Assembly: GCA_944327465.1 (NCBI GenBank)
Contig: CALVHH010000013.1
Coordinates: 1 to 49,041 of the forward strand
Source of the DNA: an uncultured Clostridia bacterium
GTDB taxonomy: Bacteria > Bacillota > Clostridia > Christensenellales > Borkfalkiaceae
Length of the DNA: 49,041 nucleotides
Direction: 5' to 3'
Shown: positions 16,747 through 24,852 of the stretch, one piece after another
How the letters are laid out: every line of letters starts with the position of its first letter
How positions within the stretch are numbered: the first letter of the stretch is position 1
Program-made: the position numbers and the translations under genes
The notes under the pieces: model-generated
Database searches by the model: none
What the model was told of the DNA's origin: nothing
What the model saw: only the letters and a program-made list of their open reading frames with translations

Positions 16747-18147
16747 ATGAAATCAATTATAAAGACGTTAGCCGCGGCGGCAGTGGCGCTGTCGCTTGCG
16801 GGCTCCGCGGCTCTTTCGGGCTGTACCGTCTCTCTCGGCGAGGACGGGCGCGACGGTCAGGATGTATCTATATATGAAATATGGGAGGCAACCAAGGCTG
16901 AAACGGGCGACCCCGATCTGACGTTCGCCGAATTTATTTCGCAGTATCTCAGCTATGACAGTTCCGAGCTCGGGCAGATGACCTCAATGCAGGCGGCAAT
17001 AAACCGCTCGCTGCTCTCGTCGGTGCAGGTAACCGCCACGTTTGAAATATCTACGGGTACCAATCCCTTTTTTCCCTTCCTCGAAGAGACCGACCAGGCA
17101 GTTTCGGCAGGCTCGGGCGTCATAATCGATATCGACAGGGAGGCGGGCGATATGTACGTCGTCACCAACGCCCACGTCGTGTTCAATAACTCCTCGTCAG
17201 AAGGCAATAAATTCAGCTCGGACGTCGATATCTATCTGTACGGCAGCGAATACTCCATATACACGCAGAACGGCAACAGCTATATCGATGATACCAACGC
17301 CATACCCGCCCGCATAATAGGCGCCTCGCTCAGCTACGATATCGCCGTTTTACAGGTGCAGGACAGCGCGTCGGTAAGGCGCAGTTCGGCTGTGGCGGCG
17401 GAGTGGTGCACAGATGAGAACGTCGCGGTCGGTCTGCCCGTATATGCTATAGGCAACGCCGCTGCGGACGGCATAAGCGCCACCAACGGCATCGTCTGCG
17501 TCGACAGCGAGGATATAGTCCTCGATATGTACGATACCGAACAATACACCGCCGACGATTTTACCTACCGCACAATACGCACCAGCGTACCCATCTACAG
17601 CGGCAACTCTGGCGGCGGACTGTTCAATGCCGACGGCATGCTGGTGGGCATAATCAATTCGAAATCTTACGTTGCGGGCGACGGCGAGTATTCCGATAAC
17701 ATCAGCAACGCTCTTCCCGCCGCCAATATGCGCAGGGCTGCACAAAACATCATCGACCGCTACGAAAGCACGGGCGAGCCCTGCTACAGCCTCTACCGCG
17801 CCACGCTCGGCGTAACGGTGGGCAGCGTATCGAGCAAGGCGTATATGAATAACCAGACAAACCTCGTCGAAATAGTCGAAAGGGTGGAGGTGCAGGATAT
17901 CTCGCAAGACTCCGTCGCCCGCGGCATACTCAAGGACGGCGACTGCATAACGGCAATAAAGATATGTTCGGGTGAAGGTACGGTCAGGGAGGAAGTATCC
18001 GTCACAAGGCTGTACAACATATCCGAAGTCCTGCTGTCCGCCCGCGAGGGCGATACGGTTACGCTCACCGTCGAGCGCGCAAGCGAACAGAACGCGCTGC
18101 TCTGCACGCTGCCAATAACTTCCGGCTGCATGCAGTCGTATATCTGA
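16747..18147 (+). CDS. HtrA/DegP-like serine protease, lipoprotein
   Basis: 466 residues. A lipobox LSGC puts the anchored cysteine at 26. A short GEDGRDGQD stretch follows, then the trypsin-like domain (S1C) with the triad His143 (TNAHVV), Asp198 (YDIAVL) and Ser288 (GNSGGG). A PDZ-like region (about 345-455) ends the chain. It should degrade or chaperone misfolded proteins outside the membrane. Classical HtrA of Bacillus has a membrane helix instead of a lipid anchor. It starts 34 bp after the UDPGP gene, so cotranscription is likely. The ATG is preceded by AGAGG. Confidence 0.88.
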   Translation: MKSIIKTLAAAAVALSLAGSAALSGCTVSLGEDGRDGQDVSIYEIWEATKAETGDPDLTFAEFISQYLSYDSSELGQMTSMQAAINRSLLSSVQVTATFEISTGTNPFFPFLEETDQAVSAGSGVIIDIDREAGDMYVVTNAHVVFNNSSSEGNKFSSDVDIYLYGSEYSIYTQNGNSYIDDTNAIPARIIGASLSYDIAVLQVQDSASVRRSSAVAAEWCTDENVAVGLPVYAIGNAAADGISATNGIVCVDSEDIVLDMYDTEQYTADDFTYRTIRTSVPIYSGNSGGGLFNADGMLVGIINSKSYVAGDGEYSDNISNALPAANMRRAAQNIIDRYESTGEPCYSLYRATLGVTVGSVSSKAYMNNQTNLVEIVERVEVQDISQDSVARGILKDGDCITAIKICSGEGTVREEVSVTRLYNISEVLLSAREGDTVTLTVERASEQNALLCTLPITSGCMQSYI

Positions 18148-18168
18148 TATATCGCATGATATGTTAAG

Positions 18169-18214
18169 TTAAGGCGCCCCGCGGCAGTATGCCGCGGGGC
18201 GCCTTAAAAATTTT
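18169..18214. terminator. bidirectional terminator between the protease gene and metA
   Basis: A 16-bp perfect stem (18171-18186 with 18190-18205), extendable by two A-T pairs, 3-nt loop, A/T-rich flanks. It separates convergent genes. Confidence 0.8.
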
Positions 18215-18218
18215 GTCG

Positions 18219-19127
18219 TCACAGCTTGTACGGCGTGACCTGATACACGTAGTAGTTGAGCCAGTTTATGTAGAACAGGTTGGCTGTCGAAGACCAGTTC
18301 ATCTTTACCTTTGTCATGTCCTTGTCGGCAAAGTAGTTTACGGGCGGTTTAATGTCCAGCCCCTTTGCCCTGTCACGCTCGTATTCGCGCTTCAAAGTGT
18401 CGCGGTCATACTCCATATGCCCCGTCACGAATACCCGCTTGTTGTCGCGGCTCTTTATTATGCTCGCCCCCGCCCTGCGCGAAAACGCAAGTATTTTAAG
18501 GTCGGGCACGCTCTTTATATCCTCGGCGTAGATAATTGTGTGCCGCGAATGGGGCATATGGAATTCGTCCGATATCCCGCGCATCAGCGGTTCCTGCACG
18601 CCGTCAAATACGCGCTGATGGGCAAATATCCCAAAGCACTTCTCCTTCAGGGGGTGCTTTTTTATGCCGTAAAAATAGTGCAGCGCCGCCTGTGCTCCCC
18701 AGCATATGAACAGCGTGGAAGTGACGTTCGTCGTCGTCCAGTCCAAAATCTCTTCAAGCTCCCGCCAGTACGCGACCTCTTCAAACGGCATGTTCTCAAC
18801 GGGCGCACCCGTTATTATCATGCCGTCGAACCGCCTGCCCTTGATTTCTTCGAACGATTTATAAAATCTCTTCAAATGCTCCTGCTCGGTGTGGGTGGGG
18901 TTGTAGGTCGCCGTTCTTATAAGCGTTATGTTCACCTGCAGCGGCGAGTTCGAAAGCAGCCTCATGAACTGCGTTTCGGTAGTCTCCTTGGTGGGCATCA
19001 GGTTGAGTATGGCTATCTCTATAGGTCGTATCTCCTGCGAGAACGCCCTGTCCGTGTCCATGACGAATATCCTTTCGCCCGTCAGTATTCTGAACGCGGG
19101 TATGTCTTTATCTATAACGATGGGCAT
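18219..19127 (-). CDS. metAA: homoserine O-acetyltransferase (MetA type)
   Basis: 302 residues of the MetA fold, class I glutamine-amidotransferase-like. Cys142 in ICWGAQA is the nucleophile. Position 111 is glutamate (GAPVE). In this family Glu111 goes with acetyl-CoA and Gly111 with succinyl-CoA, as shown for Bacillus cereus against E. coli enzymes, so acetylation is predicted despite the usual succinyltransferase label. That agrees with the O-acetylhomoserine sulfhydrylase gene 8 bp upstream. AAGGTGAACC precedes the ATG. No SAM riboswitch or T-box was seen before the pair. Confidence 0.92.
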   Translation of the reverse strand: MPIVIDKDIPAFRILTGERIFVMDTDRAFSQEIRPIEIAILNLMPTKETTETQFMRLLSNSPLQVNITLIRTATYNPTHTEQEHLKRFYKSFEEIKGRRFDGMIITGAPVENMPFEEVAYWRELEEILDWTTTNVTSTLFICWGAQAALHYFYGIKKHPLKEKCFGIFAHQRVFDGVQEPLMRGISDEFHMPHSRHTIIYAEDIKSVPDLKILAFSRRAGASIIKSRDNKRVFVTGHMEYDRDTLKREYERDRAKGLDIKPPVNYFADKDMTKVKMNWSSTANLFYINWLNYYVYQVTPYKL

Positions 19128-19135
19128 GGTTCACC

Positions 19136-20407
19136 TTAAATATTTTTAAGTGCGTTGTCAAGGTCGGCTATCAGGTCGTCGGCGTCCTCAATGCCCACCG
19201 AAAGTCTCACAAGGTTTGCAGGCACGCCCGCCATTTCAAGCTCGTGTTCCGAAAGCTGCCTGTGGGTGGTGGAGGCGGGGTGCAGCACGCAGCTCCTCAC
19301 GTCGGCTACGTGCGTCTCCTGCGTTATCAGCTTCAAACTCTCCATAAAGGCACGGCACTTTTCTATGTCGCCGTCTATGCCGAAGCTCATCATGCCGCCC
19401 TGACCTGCGGGCAGGTATTTCATAGCCGTCTCATGATACTTGTTGCTCTTCAGCGAGGGGTACTTCACCCACGCCACCTTGGGATGATTTTCAAGGAAGG
19501 CGGCTATTTTTGCCGCGTTTTTGCAGTGCCGCTCCATTCTCAGCGCCAGCGTATCGCAGCCGAGGAAGGATATATATGCGTTCATGGGCGCCATAATAGC
19601 CCCCGTATCGCGTATCAGCTGGGCGCGGCACTTGGTGCCGAAGGACACGGCAAGGTCGGCGTATACCAGCCCGTGATAGCTCTCGTCGGGCACGTTGAAC
19701 GCGGGGTACCTGGGGTTGCCTTTAAAATTGAATGTGCCTGCGTCAACTATCATTCCGCCCAGCGCCGCGGCGTGCCCCTCCATATACTTGGAGGTCGAAT
19801 AAATTATTATATCGGCGCCGAACTCCTTGGGGCGGCACAGAATGGGCGTGGCGAGCGTATTGTCCACCATCAGCACCAATCCGTGCTTTTTGGCTATGCC
19901 CGATATCTTTGCAAAGTCCAGAACTATAATCGAAGGATTAGCTATCGTTTCGGCTATTATGAACTTTGTTTTGCCGTCTATCAGCTTTTCGATATTTTCG
20001 GCACCGTCGTCCGGGTCGAAAAACCTGCACTCTATGCCAAGTTTGGGCAGGGTGGTGCCGAACAGGTTGAAAGTGCCGCCGTAAACTGCCTGGCTGCACA
20101 ATATATTGTCGCCGCTGCCCGCAAGCGTCAGCGCCGCAAGCGTCACGGCAGACATGCCCGAAGCGCAGCCTATCGCCGCCGCGCCGCCGTCGAGCGCCGC
20201 AACTTTACCCTCGAATGCGGTCACGGTGGGGTTAGCCAATCTGCTGTAAAAATACCCGTCGCTCTTCAAATCGAAGCAGTCTGCCATCGCCCGGCTGTCG
20301 CCGTAAAAAAAGGTAGTGCTCTGGCATATGCCGGGTATTCTGCTCTCGCCCGTTGCGGGCTTCCAGCCCGCCTGTACGCACAGCGTGTCAAGGGAGTGTT
20401 CTTTCAT
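19136..20407 (-). CDS. metY: O-acetylhomoserine sulfhydrylase (PLP enzyme)
   Basis: 423 residues, Cys/Met metabolism PLP family. Lys207 in YSTSKYMEGH binds the cofactor; the ANPS and DNTLATP segments line it. It condenses O-acetylhomoserine with sulfide to homocysteine, bypassing cystathionine. Length and the long C-terminal domain fit MetY rather than the shorter MetB/MetC. It starts 27 bp after smpB and is followed by metA, so the sulfhydrylase precedes the acyltransferase in one transcript. Confidence 0.92.
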   Translation of the reverse strand: MKEHSLDTLCVQAGWKPATGESRIPGICQSTTFFYGDSRAMADCFDLKSDGYFYSRLANPTVTAFEGKVAALDGGAAAIGCASGMSAVTLAALTLAGSGDNILCSQAVYGGTFNLFGTTLPKLGIECRFFDPDDGAENIEKLIDGKTKFIIAETIANPSIIVLDFAKISGIAKKHGLVLMVDNTLATPILCRPKEFGADIIIYSTSKYMEGHAAALGGMIVDAGTFNFKGNPRYPAFNVPDESYHGLVYADLAVSFGTKCRAQLIRDTGAIMAPMNAYISFLGCDTLALRMERHCKNAAKIAAFLENHPKVAWVKYPSLKSNKYHETAMKYLPAGQGGMMSFGIDGDIEKCRAFMESLKLITQETHVADVRSCVLHPASTTHRQLSEHELEMAGVPANLVRLSVGIEDADDLIADLDNALKNI

Positions 20408-20434
20408 ATCAATGACCTCGTAAAAGTTAAAATT

Positions 20435-20884
20435 TCAATAATTTTTGAGCTGCCTGTCCGTTTCGCGCCTGATGTCGCGCTCTTTAATCGACTGCTTTTT
20501 GTCAAAGTTCTGCTTGCCGCGGCACAGAGCCACTTCGGCTTTAATTAAATTTTCCTTAAAGTACAGCGATATCGGCACAAGCGTCATGCCCTTGGCGTTT
20601 ATCTTTCCTGCTATCCTGTCTATCTCGCGTCGGTGCATGAGCAGCTTTCTGTCCCGCTTGCTGTCGCGGGTGTTGAACGCGCCCGATTTGTCGTACAGCG
20701 GAATGTGCATGTTTTTGATGTACACCTCGCCCGCGCCGTCAATGTAGCAAAAGCTGTCCTTCAGGTTGCACTTGCCCTGCCTCAGCGCCTTTACTTCGGC
20801 GCCCTCCAAAGCTATGCCGGCTTCAAATTTTTCCTCTATAAAATATTCAAACCCCGCCGAGCGGTTATAAGCTATCTGTTTCAT
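20435..20884 (-). CDS. smpB: SmpB, tmRNA-binding protein
   Basis: 149 residues, the family's usual size. SmpB brings tmRNA to stalled ribosomes for trans-translation. YFIEEKFEAGIALEGAEVKALR is the conserved oligonucleotide-binding core, and the basic tail KKQSIKERDIRRE folds into the decoding centre. The start MKQIAYNRSAGFEYF matches the family. An in-frame ATG further upstream lies before the promoter's -10 box and is excluded. No Shine-Dalgarno site is seen. The leader from the promoter at 20898-20925 would be only 7-8 nt. Confidence 0.94.
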   Translation of the reverse strand: MKQIAYNRSAGFEYFIEEKFEAGIALEGAEVKALRQGKCNLKDSFCYIDGAGEVYIKNMHIPLYDKSGAFNTRDSKRDRKLLMHRREIDRIAGKINAKGMTLVPISLYFKENLIKAEVALCRGKQNFDKKQSIKERDIRRETDRQLKNY

Positions 20885-20897
20885 ACCGGTACCATAT

Positions 20898-20925
20898 ATT
20901 ATACCACATTTATTTTTAATGTAAA
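20898..20925 (-). promoter_or_regulatory. promoter of smpB
   Basis: Minus strand: -35 TTTACA (20920-20925), 16-bp spacer, -10 TATAAT (20898-20903). The start codon lies 13 bp past the -10 box. Confidence 0.7.
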
Positions 20926-20942
20926 GAAAATTGCGTTGCCGC

Positions 20943-20975
20943 AAAAAATTGCCCGGGCTTAAAGGCTGCGGGCAA
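20943..20975 (-). terminator. terminator after rnr
   Basis: Minus strand: TTGCCCG pairs with CGGGCAA around a 13-nt loop, followed by T6. It separates rnr from smpB. Confidence 0.75.
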
Positions 20976-20994
20976 AGCAGGTGCGGTGCCGACG

Positions 20995-23082
20995 TCAGCC
21001 CGATACGGGCACAAATTCCACGCGCATGTTTCCGTAGTCGCAGCCTGCAACTTTTATGCGTATGGGGTCGCCTATCTTGAACGAGTGTCTTATTCCCTTT
21101 AAAAGGAACTTGTCCTCTATGAACGCATAGCTGTCCTGCGGCAGCGTCTCTATGCGCATTATGCCCTCTATCGTGTTCGGCAATTCCGCAAACAGCGCAA
21201 AATTCGTCACGCCGGATATTACGGCGTCGAATTCTTCGCCTATCCTGTCCTGCATGTATACTACTTTATATAGGTCGTCCACGTCGCGCTCCGCCATGTC
21301 CGCCCGTCTTTCGCATTCGCTCGTGTCTATGCCCGCCTGGTGCGCTATGGGCATATACGCCTTTTTTGCACCCTCGTCGTCGCCTGCAAGCAGTTTTTTG
21401 AGTACGCGGTGCACGAACAGGTCGGGATAGCGGCGGATGGGAGAGGTGAAGTGGCAGTAGCACTGCGAAGCCAGCCCGAAGTGCCCTAAGTTGTCCTCGC
21501 AGTATCTCGCCTTCTGCATAGAGCGCAGCATGACGCGGTTTACCACCGATGAATACGGCTTGTCCTCGACCGAGCAAAGTATCTTCTGGAAATCCATGGG
21601 CGCAAGGTCGTATGTGTTGCCCACGGGCGTAACGCCCAGGTCGCGCAGAAATGAAAAGAACGTCGAAGCCTTTTCGGGCGAAGGCTGTTCGTGCACGCGG
21701 TACAAAAACGGCGCCTTTCTTTTGAAGGCGTAGTCCGCCACGCTCTCGTTTGCCGACACCATGAACTGCTCTATTATTCTGTGCGAAACCGAGCGTTCAT
21801 AATCGGGTATTACTATTTCGCCCCGTTCGTTTACGTATATGTGCGCTTCTTTCACGTCAAGGTTTATCGAGCCCGCCGCCTTTCTTCTGCCTTCGAGCTT
21901 GAGGCACAGCCGCTCCATGTCCCTAAGCATGGGCGCGACGTCGGCAAATTGCCTCGTCGTCTGTTCGTCGCCTTCGAGTATGGCGGTCACCTGCGTGTAC
22001 GTCATGCGGTGGTCGCTGCGTATCATCGAGCGGCATATTTCGTAGCCCAGCTTTTTGCCGCTCCCGTCAAATGTCATAAAGCAGCTCATCGCATATCTGT
22101 CCTCGCCCTCGTTCAGCGAGCACGCCCCGTTCGAAAGCGCCTTGGGCAGCATGGGCAGCACCATGTCGGGGAAGTATACGCTCGTGCCGCGGGCGTAAGC
22201 TTCGCGGTCGAGCGGGCTGTTCAATTTTACGTAATGGCTGACGTCGGCGATGTGCACGCCGAGTATCAGCTTGTCGCCGTCGCGCTGCAGCGATACTGCG
22301 TCGTCTATGTCCCTCGTGTCCTCGCCGTCTATCGTCACGGTCAAAATGCCCCTCAAATCGCGCCTGCTGCCAAGCTTTACGGGCTGCCTCGCGACCTCCT
22401 CGGCGCAGGCTTCGACCTCTTTCGGGAACTCCTCAATCAGTCCGTAGCTGCGTATTATTGCAAGCTCTTCGGTGTAAAAATCTCCGCTCTCGCCCAGCAC
22501 TTCAACAATCTTGCCGCCCACCATGCCCTCTTTTGGGTACGAAGTTATCTCGGCAAGCACCTTGTCGCCCGGCTTTGCGTCGCCGCAGAGGGATAGGGGT
22601 ATATACACGTCGCTGTCAAACCTCTTGTCGTCGGGCAGCACATATCCCGCCCGTTTATCCTTTTCAAACGTGCCAACAACGCGCTTTTGCCCGCGCTCTA
22701 CTATCTTTACCACATACGCCTCGTCCTCGGTGCCCCTTCTGTGCACTGCCAGGACCCTGTCCTTGTTAAGGGCGCCGCCCAGATGTCTGCGCGGCACAAA
22801 GTAATCGCCGGGGTGCGCCGTCTTGTCCTCGGGTATAATAAACGCAAAGCCGCGCTCGTTGCCCTGAACTACCCCCAAAAATGCGCCCAGCCGTTCGGGC
22901 GTGGAGTACCCGCCCTGGCCGTCCTTTATTATTTCGCCTTCGTCCTCAAGTTCGTTCAAAAGCTTCTGCACGGTCTTTCTTTCGGAATATTTTACCCCCA
23001 GCGCGTCGCACACGGCCTTTGCGTTTTTGAATGTAAGTTTTCCCTCGCCTATCTTGTGCAGTAATTTATCCTTTAACTTCAT
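20995..23082 (-). CDS. rnr: ribonuclease R
   Basis: 695 residues of a 3'-5' exoribonuclease that degrades structured RNA and works with SmpB/tmRNA on stalled messages. Order: N-terminal winged helix (about 1-65), cold-shock-type OB domains (about 65-230), RNB catalytic domain with the acidic cluster D252/D258/D260/D261 in the IDGEDTRDIDDA stretch, and a C-terminal S1 domain (about 615-690). The lysine-rich tail of E. coli RNase R is missing, as is normal in Bacillota. AAAGGAG precedes the ATG. secG-rnr-smpB is the classical Bacillota order. Confidence 0.96.
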   Translation of the reverse strand: MKLKDKLLHKIGEGKLTFKNAKAVCDALGVKYSERKTVQKLLNELEDEGEIIKDGQGGYSTPERLGAFLGVVQGNERGFAFIIPEDKTAHPGDYFVPRRHLGGALNKDRVLAVHRRGTEDEAYVVKIVERGQKRVVGTFEKDKRAGYVLPDDKRFDSDVYIPLSLCGDAKPGDKVLAEITSYPKEGMVGGKIVEVLGESGDFYTEELAIIRSYGLIEEFPKEVEACAEEVARQPVKLGSRRDLRGILTVTIDGEDTRDIDDAVSLQRDGDKLILGVHIADVSHYVKLNSPLDREAYARGTSVYFPDMVLPMLPKALSNGACSLNEGEDRYAMSCFMTFDGSGKKLGYEICRSMIRSDHRMTYTQVTAILEGDEQTTRQFADVAPMLRDMERLCLKLEGRRKAAGSINLDVKEAHIYVNERGEIVIPDYERSVSHRIIEQFMVSANESVADYAFKRKAPFLYRVHEQPSPEKASTFFSFLRDLGVTPVGNTYDLAPMDFQKILCSVEDKPYSSVVNRVMLRSMQKARYCEDNLGHFGLASQCYCHFTSPIRRYPDLFVHRVLKKLLAGDDEGAKKAYMPIAHQAGIDTSECERRADMAERDVDDLYKVVYMQDRIGEEFDAVISGVTNFALFAELPNTIEGIMRIETLPQDSYAFIEDKFLLKGIRHSFKIGDPIRIKVAGCDYGNMRVEFVPVSG

Positions 23083-23114
23083 TTCTTTCTCCTTTCCCGT
23101 CGGTGCCGTCTATA

Positions 23115-23144
23115 AAAATCGGGCGGCTGAATTTCAGCCGCCCG
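23115..23144 (-). terminator. intercistronic terminator between secG and rnr
   Basis: Minus strand: CGGGCGGCTG pairs with CAGCCGCCCG around AAATT, followed by ATTTTTAT. It would cut most secG transcripts, so rnr expression depends on read-through or a hidden promoter. Confidence 0.8.
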
Positions 23145-23152
23145 TAAAAATC

Positions 23153-23425
23153 TTAGCCAAGCAAACTTGTTGCCACAAGAGCTATCGCATAAGCAACGAT
23201 AGCAAGTACGGTCATCACCGCAAGGCATATCCAGGTCCATTTCTTCATTCTGCTCTCTATCGAGCGCCCCTTGTTCTTACCGAAGAAGGTTTCGCTTGAA
23301 CCAGTGATGCCCTGAATGCCGTCTGAATTGCTCTGCTGAAAGAGCACAAGGACTATGGCGACTACTGCCGCAACAAACAGGCAGATATATAAAACTACCG
23401 AACTTATGAGATATGCTTCGTACAT
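23153..23425 (-). CDS. secG: SecG, preprotein translocase subunit
   Basis: 90 residues with two membrane helices (about 7-28 and 66-87) joined by a polar loop containing the family's LFQQSNSDGIQGITGSSETFFGK region. It is the accessory subunit of SecYEG. A TGAGGAA site precedes the ATG. Confidence 0.95.
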   Translation of the reverse strand: MYEAYLISSVVLYICLFVAAVVAIVLVLFQQSNSDGIQGITGSSETFFGKNKGRSIESRMKKWTWICLAVMTVLAIVAYAIALVATSLLG

Positions 23426-23456
23426 ACTATATTCCTCAACATTTTATTACTGAATG

Positions 23457-23485
23457 ATTATAGCATAGCTCGGCGCAATTTACAA
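23457..23485 (-). promoter_or_regulatory. promoter of secG
   Basis: Minus strand: -35 TTGTAA (23480-23485), 17-bp spacer, -10 TATAAT (23457-23462). It lies just past the stop of the upstream EamA gene. Confidence 0.65.
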
Positions 23486-23497
23486 ATAAAAAAGGGG

Positions 23498-24502
23498 TCA
23501 ATTGCAAATTTTTTTGTGTTTTTCCCCGAATTTATTTATCACAAAAATGCCCAGGCACACCAAAATTATGGCTATCAGCGTGTAGTAGCTCAAAAGCTGT
23601 TCGCTCTCGCCCAGTATGAGTGCCGAAAAAACTGCGCCGAACAGCGGATTGGTGCTCTTGTATACGGCAAATTTAGATATGGGGTTGTACTTGACTATAT
23701 AGCCCTGCAGCGTAAACGCCACCGAAGATATCAGCGCAAGATACAGCAGCATGAAGTATGCCTCGGCTCCCGTCGGCATGACCTTGCCGCCGAAGCCCGC
23801 GCCCACCGAAACGAGCACCAGCCCGCCTATAAAGAACTGCCAACCGCACAGCGCGGTGGTGTCCTCGCGTGCCGAAAATATCTTCACCAGCCCCGCCGCA
23901 ACGGCGGCAGACAGCCCCGAAAGTATGACGAACCCTTCGCCGAGCAGCGTAAATTCAAACGAAAAGTCGCCGCCTATGTTTATGAGTATGACGCCGCCGA
24001 AGCCGAGCATGCAGCCGGCAAGCTTTATAAGGTTGAACCTTTCGGTTCGAAAGACAAAGCAGGCGATAAGTATGGTAAAGAATACGCCCAGCCCGTTCAG
24101 AACCGAACCCTTAACGCCCGAAACGTGCGCAAGCCCTATATAAAAGAATATGTACTGCGCCACAGCCTGAAAGATGCACACCAGCAGCACGCACCACCAG
24201 TTTTTTGCCTTAGGCAGCAAAAATTTTTTGTGTTGAATGCTGCCGAAAGCCACTACCAGCATTCCCGCAAGCGTAAATCTCAGTCCCGCAAATAAAATTA
24301 TCGAAGGCACGTGTTCGGTATCCACCGAAAACAGCGTGTATCCTATCTTTACGCAGGGGAAGGCGCTTCCCCAAAGAATGCAGCATATTATGGCGCCTAT
24401 GCATACCACGGCGGGCTTTGTAAAAAATGCCGCCGCCCTGCCCTGCGAACCTTCTGCCCGCGCTTCGCCTACATTAAAATTTTTCTGTTCTTCACCGTTC
24501 AT
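23498..24502 (-). CDS. EamA-family (DMT) transporter
   Basis: 334 residues with about ten membrane helices in two EamA repeats (about 33-157 and 185-325). The ILWGSAFPCVKIG entry of helix 1 is typical of drug/metabolite transporters. An unusual hydrophilic N-terminal tail of about 28 residues comes first. Substrate cannot be told from sequence; family members export amino acids, sugars or drugs. No ribosome site precedes the ATG, and a promoter lies so close that the mRNA would be leaderless or nearly so. No hydrophobic reading is lost if the start is right; no better start is seen. Confidence 0.85.
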   Translation of the reverse strand: MNGEEQKNFNVGEARAEGSQGRAAAFFTKPAVVCIGAIICCILWGSAFPCVKIGYTLFSVDTEHVPSIILFAGLRFTLAGMLVVAFGSIQHKKFLLPKAKNWWCVLLVCIFQAVAQYIFFYIGLAHVSGVKGSVLNGLGVFFTILIACFVFRTERFNLIKLAGCMLGFGGVILINIGGDFSFEFTLLGEGFVILSGLSAAVAAGLVKIFSAREDTTALCGWQFFIGGLVLVSVGAGFGGKVMPTGAEAYFMLLYLALISSVAFTLQGYIVKYNPISKFAVYKSTNPLFGAVFSALILGESEQLLSYYTLIAIILVCLGIFVINKFGEKHKKICN

Positions 24503-24510
24503 ATCAATAT

Positions 24511-24539
24511 ATTATAATCGCCGAGCCCGCATTTTGCAA
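24511..24539 (-). promoter_or_regulatory. promoter of the EamA gene, almost no leader
   Basis: Minus strand: -35 TTGCAA (24534-24539), 17-bp spacer, -10 TATAAT (24511-24516). The expected start point is about 24504, with the ATG at 24502. Confidence 0.6.
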
Positions 24540-24577
24540 GCAAAAGCCATGCATGTGCGCATGCTCAGGGCATAAAC

Positions 24578-24613
24578 AAAAGCGGTGCGACCGCATCCGG
24601 TCGCACCGCTTTT
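24578..24613. terminator. terminator downstream of gpmI
   Basis: A 16-bp perfect stem, AAAAGCGGTGCGACCG with its complement (24578-24593 with 24598-24613), CATC loop. On the minus strand it ends in TTTTGTTTA, so it should end gpmI transcripts about 240 nt past the stop codon, after the repeat region. Confidence 0.8.
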
Positions 24614-24625
24614 AAAATAGAGTGT

Positions 24626-24851
24626 TGCATATCCTCTTATGCACAACTTGCGTTAACAATTCAAAAAAATCACTGCGCAAGTGAAGTCACGCCTTCACGC
24701 AGCGCAACCCAATTTGCGCATACCTGCGCCTCGGCGAAGTGAATTGCCGCGACTAAATAATATCAGGGCTATTTAAGGTCGCGGCAAGAGAGGCAGAGCC
24801 TCTTTTATAACGGAAGTTGGTGCATATCCTCTTATGCACAACTTGCGTTAA
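24626..24851. repeat. 31-bp direct repeat bounding a 195-bp unit
   Basis: A perfect 31-bp sequence starting TGCATATCCTCT and ending CTTGCGTTAA occurs at 24626-24656 and 24821-24851; the bases on either side differ. Between them lie several inverted repeats (around 24674-24703 and 24714-24730, plus the structured element listed separately). The layout fits a partial tandem duplication of a palindromic element whose 3' end is the 31-bp sequence. No protein frame is convincing. This is the content of the 350-bp gap between the EamA and gpmI genes, together with the terminator at 24578. Confidence 0.8.
24744..24851. repeat. structured repeat element, copy 1 (after gpmI)
   Basis: Read on the plus strand. 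P1 is TTGCCGCGAC (24744-24753) with GTCGCGGCAA (24778-24787), its loop closed further by TAAATA/TATTTA and carrying GGCTATTTAA. P2 is AGAGGC-AGA-GCCTCT (24789-24803). P3 is a 17-pair stem (24808-24826 with 24833-24850) with one G-G mismatch, one bulged G and the loop TCCTCT. It starts 2 bp after the gpmI stop codon when read on the minus strand. A diverged second copy is at 29533-29640. RNA or DNA function, and strand, are unknown. Confidence 0.7.
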
Positions 24852-24852
24852 A

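Noticed and set aside
20408-20434. SAM riboswitch or T-box before metY-metA
   Set aside because: Only 27 bp separate smpB and metY, too short for either.
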